Source of the DNA: Streptosporangiaceae bacterium
GTDB taxonomy: Bacteria > Actinomycetota > Actinomycetes > Streptosporangiales > Streptosporangiaceae
Direction of reading: 5' to 3'
NCBI GenBank assembly: GCA_030041195.1
Contig: JASHOI010000107.1
Location: 1-16,214 of the forward strand
DNA length: 16,214 bases
Each line of letters opens with the position of its first letter. Position 1 is the first letter of the stretch. The notes below the pieces were generated by a model. The model ran no database searches and was not told the DNA's origin. It worked only from the letters and a program-made list of their open reading frames with translations. Made by a program: the position numbers and the translations under genes. Below, one piece after another: positions 9,774 to 15,041 of this stretch.

Positions 9774-10840
9774 ATTCGGCTCCCTCGCCGGGCGCGGACC
9801 GCGGCGGCTAGGTCGGCGAGGACGGTGGCGGTGGTGTCCCAGCCCATGCACGCGTCGGTGATGCTCTGGCCGTAGGTCAGCCCGGCCGGGTCGGCGAGTT
9901 CCTGGCGGCCGGGGACGAGGAAGCTCTCGATCATCACGCCAGCGATCCCGCGCTGCCCGGCGGCGATCTGCGCCGCGATCTCCCGCGCCACCTCGGCCTG
10001 CCGGTTGTGGTCCTTGCGGCTGTTTCCGTGGCTGGCGTCGATCATGATCGTCGGCGGCAGGCCGGCCTGCTGCACCGCATCGAGCGCGCTGGCGACGTGT
10101 TCCGGCTGGTAGTTGGGGCCGTCGGTGCCGCCGCGCAAGATCACGTGCACGTCGGGGTTGCCGGTCGTGGTGACCACGCTGGCCCGGCCGCCGGAGTCGA
10201 GGCCAAAGAACACGTGAGCCCCGTGCGCGGCGCGGCAGGCGTCGACGGCGACGCCGACGCTCCCGTTCGTGCCGTTCTTGAACCCGACCGGCATCGAGAG
10301 ACCCGAGGCCAGCTGCCGGTGGACCTGGCTCTCGGTGGTGCGGGCGCCGATTGCGCCCCAGCTGACCGTGTCGGCGATGTACTGCGGGGAGTTGGGGTCG
10401 AGGAACTCGCACCCGACCGGGAGGCCGAGGTCGAGCACGTCGAGCAGCAGGCGGCGCGCGGCGCGCAGACCGCGGTGCACGTCGTGGCTGCCGTCCATGC
10501 CCGGATCGTTGATCAGGCCCTTCCAGCCGACCGTGGTGCGCGGCTTCTCGAAGTACACCCGCATCACCACGCACAGTTCGTCTTCGGTGTCGGCGGCGGT
10601 CTTCGCGAGCCGGGTCGCGTAGTCAACGGCCGCGTTCACGTCGTGCACCGAGCACGGGCCGACGACGGTGAGCAGCCGGTCGTCGTCCCCGGTGAGGATG
10701 CGGCGCACTGCCTCGCGGGCATCGTGCACGGTGGCGGCCTGGAACTCGCTGAGCGGCAACTCGGCCAGCAACTCGTCCGGCGCGATCAGCGGCTGGAAGC
10801 CCGCGACGTGCAAGTTGCTGGTGTCGGTCCGGATGTCCAC
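9770..10840 (-). CDS. 3-deoxy-7-phosphoheptulonate (DAHP) synthase, class I
   Basis: This enzyme condenses phosphoenolpyruvate with erythrose 4-phosphate, the first step of the shikimate pathway. The 356-residue protein is of the E. coli AroF/G/H type. Metal ligands line up with AroG: Cys63 (VVGPCSVHD), His271 (IDASHGNS), Glu305 and Asp329. Substrate-binding residues Arg94, Lys99 (YFEKPRTTVGWKG), Arg167, Lys188 (GFKNGT) and Arg236 (ILRGG) are also present. The start is GTG at 10840, seven bases after AGGAAGG. Many actinobacteria use an unrelated class II enzyme for bulk synthesis, so this could be the main enzyme or an extra copy. Expression is probably controlled by the attenuator at 10898-11008. 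The stop overlaps the opposing permease stop. It could be named aroF, aroG or aroH; I cannot tell which isozyme it resembles in feedback control. Confidence 0.96.
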   Translation of the reverse strand: MDIRTDTSNLHVAGFQPLIAPDELLAELPLSEFQAATVHDAREAVRRILTGDDDRLLTVVGPCSVHDVNAAVDYATRLAKTAADTEDELCVVMRVYFEKPRTTVGWKGLINDPGMDGSHDVHRGLRAARRLLLDVLDLGLPVGCEFLDPNSPQYIADTVSWGAIGARTTESQVHRQLASGLSMPVGFKNGTNGSVGVAVDACRAAHGAHVFFGLDSGGRASVVTTTGNPDVHVILRGGTDGPNYQPEHVASALDAVQQAGLPPTIMIDASHGNSRKDHNRQAEVAREIAAQIAAGQRGIAGVMIESFLVPGRQELADPAGLTYGQSITDACMGWDTTATVLADLAAAVRARRGSRI

Positions 10841-10897
10841 GGCTGTGCCTTCCTGGCGGCCAGCCGTCGCGTCCCAGGCCAGCCGCCTCTAATGACG

Positions 10898-10925
10898 AAA
10901 GGCAGAGACGCCGAGTCTCTGCCTT
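10898..10925 (-). terminator. Attenuator terminator hairpin before DAHP synthase
   Basis: Read on the minus strand, an 11-bp perfect stem (AAGGCAGAGAC / GTCTCTGCCTT) with a 5-nt TCGGC loop runs into TTT then CGTCATT. The stem is strong but the T-run is short. It lies between the leader peptide and the DAHP synthase start, immediately abutting the 15-bp stem at 10926-10982, as expected for the terminator arm of an attenuator. Confidence 0.75.
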
Positions 10926-10982
10926 GCTGGCTCTGGGTGGCCCTGCGGTCAGCGCTTCGCTGCTGGCCCACCCAGAGCCAGC
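10926..10982 (-). promoter_or_regulatory. 15-bp leader stem of the aromatic attenuator
   Basis: Arms 10968-10982 and 10926-10940 (GCTGGCTCTGGGTGG and its exact complement on the minus strand) form a perfect 15-bp stem around a 27-nt loop that itself holds a small CAGCG/CGCTG hairpin and the leader stop codon. The first arm overlaps the leader codons just after Phe. A ribosome that finishes the leader would cover this arm, while one stalled at the aromatic codons would leave it free. I find only a 5-bp (CAGAG/CTCTG) alternative pairing between this stem and the terminator, so the exact switching structure is unclear. Confidence 0.7.
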
Positions 10983-11008
10983 TTAAAGCGCCAATACCAA
11001 CGGGACAT
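10949..11008 (-). CDS. Aromatic-amino-acid leader peptide of the DAHP synthase attenuator
   Basis: This 19-residue peptide, MSRWYWRFKLALGGPAAKR, carries Trp-Tyr-Trp-Arg-Phe at residues 4-8, far more aromatic codons than chance would give. It lies 108 bp upstream of the DAHP synthase start and is followed by a 15-bp stem and a terminator hairpin. The logic is classical attenuation: shortage of charged Trp, Tyr or Phe tRNA stalls the ribosome and changes RNA folding so that transcription of the synthase continues. There is no ribosome site before its ATG; a TATGAT box ends 7 nt upstream, so it is probably read from a leaderless mRNA. Confidence 0.85.
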   Translation of the reverse strand: MSRWYWRFKLALGGPAAKR

Positions 11009-11015
11009 GGGCCCG

Positions 11016-11021
11016 ATCATA
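11016..11021 (-). promoter_or_regulatory. -10 box of the DAHP synthase leader transcript
   Basis: TATGAT on the minus strand is a near-consensus -10 hexamer, 7 nt before the leader peptide ATG, which puts the transcription start at or beside that ATG. It contains the stop codon of the methyltransferase gene (TGA within TATGAT). A possible TTCGCG -35 lies 19 bp upstream, a poor match. Confidence 0.6.
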
Positions 11022-11823
11022 CACGCCCGGCCCGCGCGGCCGCGAAGAGGACGTAGCCATAGGACAAGCCGGTTGCGGCCGGGTGCCTTGCCAGCCAGGT
11101 GCCCGCGGCGGTGCCAGGGAACTCGATGTTCAGCACCGCGGCGAGGTCCGCGCGGTTCGCGAACCGCCACTCGGACCTCACCTCATGCCGCGTGGCGCCG
11201 CGCTGCCGCCACCAGCCATCGATGGCGTCGGCCGTCTGCTGCGGCGGCTTTTTCGAGGCCGCTGCGAGCAGGCCGGCGAACTGGCCCCAGCGGTAGTCGT
11301 TGTCGACGACGACCAGGCTGCCGCCTGGGGTGAGTACCCGCATGACCTCGGCGAGCCCGGCGTCGCCGCCGGGATCGAGGAAGTAGGCGAACCTGGCGTG
11401 CACCACGTCGACGGACCGGTCGGCGAGCGGCAGATGCTCGGCGGAGCCGGGTAGCACCTCCACGTGGACCAGGTCCCTCACCCGCACCGCCGCCTTCGCG
11501 TGCAGCACCGGATCCGGTTCGACGCCGACGACCCGGCGGGCCTCGGTGGCGTATCCGGGCAGCCAGAAGCCGGTTCCGCAGCCCAGGTCGAGCATCGTGC
11601 GGCCGTTCCACGGCGCCAGCCGGCGCATCGCGGCGAGCACGTGGCCGTCGGGGTCGGTGGCACGGTTCTCGATCTCGTAGACATCCGGGTTCCCGCCCTG
11701 GTTGGGCGCGAAGCGCCAATCGGGGAAGGCGGTCTGTGCCGCGGCCCGGGTGCCTGCGACCTCGCTGCCGGCGGTCAATGGCGTCCGGGGACGGCCGGGA
11801 TCTGCTCGTCCGGGACGCCCCAC
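11017..11823 (-). CDS. Class I SAM-dependent methyltransferase
   Basis: This protein has up to 268 residues and a Rossmann-type methyltransferase core. Motif I is MLDLGCGTGFWLPG (about 77-90), the acidic ribose-binding position is in VVGVEPDP (about 98-105), and later blocks are LPLADRSVDVVHARFAYFLDP and EVMRVLTPGGSLVVVDNDY. The substrate is unknown. The start is uncertain: GTG at 11823 gives 268 residues, TTG at 11778 gives 253 and overlaps the upstream stop as TTGA; neither has a clear ribosome site, and recognisable family sequence begins only at about TAFPDWRFAPNQGG (residue 31). The outermost start is given here. It follows the serine hydrolase gene with overlap, so the two are probably one transcript. 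Its stop lies inside the promoter of the DAHP synthase leader. Confidence 0.88.
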   Translation of the reverse strand: MGRPGRADPGRPRTPLTAGSEVAGTRAAAQTAFPDWRFAPNQGGNPDVYEIENRATDPDGHVLAAMRRLAPWNGRTMLDLGCGTGFWLPGYATEARRVVGVEPDPVLHAKAAVRVRDLVHVEVLPGSAEHLPLADRSVDVVHARFAYFLDPGGDAGLAEVMRVLTPGGSLVVVDNDYRWGQFAGLLAAASKKPPQQTADAIDGWWRQRGATRHEVRSEWRFANRADLAAVLNIEFPGTAAGTWLARHPAATGLSYGYVLFAAARAGRV

Positions 11824-12749
11824 GACCGGTTCGGGGTGGCGGCCGGGATGACCGATGCCGCGCCGGGGTTCAGCGCGTGGTTGATCACCTCGGCAATGTC
11901 CTGCACGGTGTCGACCCCGTAAGCCATCGTCGGGTTGTCGTCGGTCAGCACCACGATCATGTAGTTCTTCCCGTGGCCGGAGAAGCTGCCGATGCTGTTG
12001 ATCCGCCAGCCGTGCGTGGCCAGCGGCAGCCAGCCGTTCTTCACGTGCACGGTCACGTCGGTCGGCGCGCCGGCCGGAACGCCCCAGCGCTCATACGAGA
12101 CCACCCGGGCCATCAGGCCGAGGACATAGTCGCGGTTCGCCGTGGCGAGGACGGAATTCTTGCTGGTCAGCAACTTGAGGAGGATGAGCTCGTCGTGTGC
12201 GGTGATCTCGGTCAGGCCCCAGTATCCGTCCTGCCCGAGGACGGTCTCCTTCATCCCGGCCAGGTCGAGGAAGTGCTGCAGGCTGGCCATGCCGGTTTCG
12301 GCCCACAGCGTCGACGCTGCGTCGTTGTCGGAGACGGTGATCATCTCAGTCGCCAGCTCCCGCTGCTCCGCGGTCAGGCTGCGATGCTCCTGCTGCAGCT
12401 TGCGCAGCAGCGCGGACAGGATCGTGACCTTGACCACGCTGGCCGAGTCGAAGTGCCAGTACGGGTGGTACTTGCAGGTGAGCCCCGTGACCCGGTCGTC
12501 CACGGCCAGGCCGACCACGGACGAGCGGCCGGCCATCGCCGCGAGAATTCCCTTGGACACCCGTGCGGCGAGCGCCGGGTCACTGGCCGACGTGCAGATG
12601 CCGGCCGCGGCCGCGCTGGACGTGCCGGACGCCTGGGCCGCGGCGGGCGCGACGCCGGCCAGGACGGCCGCGCCGAGCGCCACCGGCAGCCCCAGTGCCA
12701 TCACCAGCCTGACCAGCTCGCCTGCACGTGGCACACGCCCGCCGCCCAT
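11775..12749 (-). CDS. Secreted class-A-beta-lactamase-like serine hydrolase
   Basis: This 324-residue exported protein is of the penicillin-recognising serine hydrolase fold. An N-terminal signal (Arg residues, then hydrophobic MALGLPVALGAAVLAGV, then an AxA-type site near APAAAQA, about residue 40) directs it outside. Catalytic motifs are SVVK (Ser104, Lys107), SDN (140-142) and KNGW (237-240) in the place of KTG. I see no class A ExxLN loop, so it is more likely a peptidase-like or uncharacterised hydrolase than a true beta-lactamase. Start: ATG at 12749 preceded by GGGATGGGG; a GTG two codons earlier is also possible, and the frame is open to 12815 without signal-peptide sense. A 16-bp palindrome in its leader and phased repeats upstream suggest regulated expression. 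The 3' end overlaps the methyltransferase gene. Confidence 0.88.
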   Translation of the reverse strand: MGGGRVPRAGELVRLVMALGLPVALGAAVLAGVAPAAAQASGTSSAAAAGICTSASDPALAARVSKGILAAMAGRSSVVGLAVDDRVTGLTCKYHPYWHFDSASVVKVTILSALLRKLQQEHRSLTAEQRELATEMITVSDNDAASTLWAETGMASLQHFLDLAGMKETVLGQDGYWGLTEITAHDELILLKLLTSKNSVLATANRDYVLGLMARVVSYERWGVPAGAPTDVTVHVKNGWLPLATHGWRINSIGSFSGHGKNYMIVVLTDDNPTMAYGVDTVQDIAEVINHALNPGAASVIPAATPNRSWGVPDEQIPAVPGRH

Positions 12750-12783
12750 TGCCACCCCATCCCGCCCGCTGTCGCACCATTCA

Positions 12784-12799
12784 TGAGACGGCCGTCTCA
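12784..12799. promoter_or_regulatory. Perfect 16-bp palindrome, candidate TetR-type operator
   Basis: TGAGACGGCCGTCTCA is fully self-complementary and lies 35 bp upstream of the serine hydrolase ATG, just downstream of a possible -10 box. Palindromes of this size with an ACGGCCGT centre are common operators of TetR-family repressors. No such regulator is encoded in the window. Confidence 0.6.
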
Positions 12800-12816
12800 C
12801 CCGGAAAGTTGGCACG

Positions 12817-12822
12817 AGTATG
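12817..12822 (-). promoter_or_regulatory. Possible -10 box of the serine hydrolase gene
   Basis: CATACT on the minus strand is a fair -10 match. It would give a leader of about 60 nt containing the 16-bp palindrome. No clear -35 is seen; phased CCGATC repeats lie 22 bp further upstream. Confidence 0.3.
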
Positions 12823-12844
12823 GCGCGTCACGGACCGCCGCACA

Positions 12845-12873
12845 CCGATCCCGCGCCGATCGCGCGCCGATCG
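12845..12873. repeat. Three CCGATC hexamers at exact 11-bp spacing
   Basis: CCGATC begins at 12845, 12856 and 12867, each one helical turn apart; the last two are part of a perfect 11-bp tandem repeat CGCGCCGATCG (12852-12873). Direct repeats with 11-bp period are the binding pattern of SARP/AfsR-type activators, though this hexamer is not the classic one. The region is very GC-rich, so chance is possible. Confidence 0.45.
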
Positions 12874-12962
12874 CGCCACGACGCCGCGATGAATGTACCG
12901 TTCGGCCGAATAGAACAGGCCCTTTGGTACATCGATGAGCTTCCGAGAGCCGCGGGCGCGCC

Positions 12963-13002
12963 GGTCTGGGCGGCCGGGGCGCGGTCTGGGCGGCCGGGGC
13001 GC
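12963..13002. repeat. Perfect 2 x 20-bp tandem repeat
   Basis: GGTCTGGGCGGCCGGGGCGC occurs twice back to back (12963-12982, 12983-13002) in the gap after the hydratase stop. No T-run or start codon is associated with it. It is likely a slippage product; a regulatory role cannot be inferred. The rest of the 12750-13035 gap holds only the elements listed separately. Confidence 0.85.
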
Positions 13003-13035
13003 GATCCGGGCCAAGGATGGGCCCCGGGAGCAGGG

Positions 13036-13794
13036 TCAGGCGGGGGTGCCGCCGCGGCCGGCGCCGCCGCGGAACCGGGAGACGCCTTCGACCACGCCGG
13101 GGTCGGCGAGCACCGCCATGCCGTGGGCGAACTCGTTGGCCATGGCCTCGTCGCGAGCGAGCGACAGCCCCTCGAGCGCCGACTGCCGGTCGCTGCGCAG
13201 GCAGGCCTGCGGCAGCGCGGCGATCTCCCGCGCCAGTTGCTCGGCCGCCTCCCTGGCGCGGCCGTTCGGAACCACGCGGTCGATCAGGCCCATCCGCAGA
13301 GCCTCCGCTGCGGGAACGCCGCGCCCGGTGAGGATCATGTCAAGCGCCCGGCCCTGCCCGATCAGCCGTGGCAGCCGCACGGTGCCGCCGTCGATCAGCG
13401 GCACTCCCCAGCGGCGGCAGAACACGCCGAGCACCGCGTCCTCCTGCGCCACGCGCAGGTCGCACCACAGCGCCAGCTCCAGCCCGCCGGCCACGGCGTG
13501 GCCGGCGACCGCCGCGATCACCGGCTTGGAAAGCCGCATCCGGGTCGGCCCCATCGGCCCGTGGCCATCCGCCTGGACCCGGTTGCCGGACGGGCTGCCC
13601 ATCGCCTTGAGGTCGGCGCCGGCGCAGAAGGTGCCGCCCGCGCCGAACAGCACCGCCACGGATGCGTCGGGGTCGGCGTCGAAGTCCTCGAACGCCTCGG
13701 CAAGCGCGGCGGCCGTCGGGCCGTCGACCGCGTTGCGGACCGCCGGCCGGTCCAGGATGACCGTGGTGACGGGCCCGTTGCGGTCAACGCGCAC
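13036..13794 (-). CDS. Enoyl-CoA hydratase/isomerase (crotonase) family protein
   Basis: This is a crotonase-fold enzyme acting on acyl-CoA thioesters. With a GTG start at 13794 it has 252 residues, the normal family length, and begins VRVDRNGPVTTVILDRPAV, the usual first strand. Oxyanion-hole blocks are GTFCAGADLKAMG (about 54-66) and AVAGHAVAGGLELALWCD (about 95-112). The usual catalytic Glu region reads RRWGVPLIDGGTVRLPRLIG, with Asp where many hydratases have Glu or Gly, so the reaction (hydratase, isomerase or other) is uncertain. The frame is open to an ATG at 13935 that touches the beta-subunit stop (TGATG), but the extra 47 residues are low-complexity and encoded by two G/C palindromes, so I judge them untranslated. 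Neither start has a strong ribosome site. It is downstream of, and probably co-transcribed with, the oxidoreductase genes. Confidence 0.88.
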   Translation of the reverse strand: MRVDRNGPVTTVILDRPAVRNAVDGPTAAALAEAFEDFDADPDASVAVLFGAGGTFCAGADLKAMGSPSGNRVQADGHGPMGPTRMRLSKPVIAAVAGHAVAGGLELALWCDLRVAQEDAVLGVFCRRWGVPLIDGGTVRLPRLIGQGRALDMILTGRGVPAAEALRMGLIDRVVPNGRAREAAEQLAREIAALPQACLRSDRQSALEGLSLARDEAMANEFAHGMAVLADPGVVEGVSRFRGGAGRGGTPA

Positions 13795-13800
13795 GGTGCT

Positions 13801-13852
13801 GGTCCGGGGGGTGACCCCCGGACCCCCAGACCGGGGGGCCTTCGCCCCCCGG
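13801..13852. repeat. Paired G/C-rich palindromes, dispersed-repeat type
   Basis: Two perfect hairpins stand 6 bp apart: GGTCCGGGGG-GTGA-CCCCCGGACC (13801-13824) and CCGGGGGGC-CTTC-GCCCCCCGG (13831-13852). They lie between the oxidoreductase beta-subunit stop and the likely hydratase start. Similar GGGGGC/GCCCCC hairpins recur in many high-GC actinobacterial genomes. There is no T-run, so they may act as processing or attenuation points rather than intrinsic terminators. Confidence 0.8.
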
Positions 13853-13934
13853 AGCCCCGCTGCCGTCTGCTCGGGCCGGCCAAGGCCGACCCTCGGATCC
13901 GGCATTCCCTCCGTGCTGGCCCCCGCGGCCGGCA

Positions 13935-15041
13935 TCAGCCGACTTGCCAGGTATCGCCGCCCGCCAGCAACGCGGCGAGGTCGCCGTCGCCCTCCCGGGC
14001 CCGCGCGGCCTCGAGTTGCTCGGACATCAGGTCGTCGTAGCTGGGCCGGGGAGCCTGCCGCAACACCCCGATGGGGGTCCGGGCCACCTCGGAACTGTCC
14101 AGCCGGGACAGCGCGAACGCGTACGAAGGGTCGGCCGCGTGCGCGTCGTGAACCAGCATCGAGCCCTCGTCGGCCACGGTCGTGTCGACCGCGTGCAGCA
14201 CCCCGTGGTTGCTGAACGTGAGCCCGAGGCTCTTGTCGGCCCCGAACCGGATCGGCTCGCCGTGCTCCAGCCGGATCACGTTCTCGTCGCGGGCCCCCGG
14301 CTCGGTCAGCGTGGCGAACGCGTCGTCGTTGAAGATCGGGCAGTTCTGGTAGATCTCGACGAACGCCGCGCCCCGGTGATCGGCCGCCGCGCGAAGCACG
14401 CCCTGCAGGTGCTTGCGGTCCGAGTCGATGGTCCGCGCGACGAAGCTGGCCTCGGCGCCCAGCGCCAGCGACAGCGGGTTGAACGGGGTGTCGAGCGAGC
14501 CGAACGGGGTCGACTTGGTCACCTTGCCCCGCTCCGAGGTGGGCGAGTACTGGCCCTTGGTCAGCCCGTAGATCCGGTTGTTGAACAGCAGGATCTTGAT
14601 GTTGATGTTGCGGCGGAGCGCGTGGATCAGGTGGTTGCCGCCGATCGACAGCGCGTCGCCGTCACCGGTGATCACCCAGACCGACAGGTCGGGGCGGGAG
14701 GCCGCCAGCCCGGTGGCTATCGCCGGGGCGCGGCCGTGGATCGAGTGCATCCCGTAGCTGTCCACGTAGTAGGGCAGCCTCGACGAGCAGCCGATCCCGG
14801 AGATGATCACGAGGTTCTCGCGCGGAATCTCGAGCTCCGGCAGGAACGACTGGAACGCGGCCAGGATCGCGTAGTCGCCGCAACCCGGGCACCAGCGCAC
14901 CTCCTGGTCGGACTTGAAGTCCTTGGTGGTGAGCTTCTCGTCGCCCACCGGCACCAGCGTCAGCGCGGCCGGCCTGTGGCTGGACTCGTCCGGTGCCCCG
15001 TCGTGCGCGTGCCCTCCGTTGGCGCGAAAGGCTTCAGACAT
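13935..15041 (-). CDS. korB: 2-oxoacid:ferredoxin oxidoreductase beta subunit (KorB-like)
   Basis: This 368-residue subunit holds thiamine diphosphate and an iron-sulphur cluster and, with the alpha subunit, oxidatively decarboxylates a 2-oxoacid (most likely 2-oxoglutarate) to the acyl-CoA while reducing ferredoxin. Visible motifs are CPGCG (51-55) and GIGCSSR (82-88) supplying cluster cysteines, and the thiamine diphosphate motif GDGD (126-129) through NN (154-155) with RIYGLTKGQYSPTS. The start is ATG at 15041, overlapping the alpha stop by 8 bp (ATGTCTGA). The first 35 or so residues are a His/Gly/Asp-rich lead-in common in actinobacterial KorB. The pair often supports the TCA cycle in actinobacteria; substrate choice is inferred from family resemblance, not shown by the sequence. 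Confidence 0.95.
   Translation of the reverse strand: MSEAFRANGGHAHDGAPDESSHRPAALTLVPVGDEKLTTKDFKSDQEVRWCPGCGDYAILAAFQSFLPELEIPRENLVIISGIGCSSRLPYYVDSYGMHSIHGRAPAIATGLAASRPDLSVWVITGDGDALSIGGNHLIHALRRNINIKILLFNNRIYGLTKGQYSPTSERGKVTKSTPFGSLDTPFNPLSLALGAEASFVARTIDSDRKHLQGVLRAAADHRGAAFVEIYQNCPIFNDDAFATLTEPGARDENVIRLEHGEPIRFGADKSLGLTFSNHGVLHAVDTTVADEGSMLVHDAHAADPSYAFALSRLDSSEVARTPIGVLRQAPRPSYDDLMSEQLEAARAREGDGDLAALLAGGDTWQVG

Noticed and set aside
9138..10574. 478-codon minus-strand open frame spanning the permease antisense and part of DAHP synthase
   Set aside because: It crosses two real genes in the wrong frame and is dominated by Arg/Pro/Gly.
12963..13002. Possible CRISPR array
   Set aside because: There are only two units, with no spacers between them and no cas genes nearby.
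12781..13014. 77-codon minus-strand frame in the gap upstream of the serine hydrolase
   Set aside because: It runs through the tandem repeat and palindrome, is Arg-rich and lacks a ribosome site, so it is more likely regulatory DNA.
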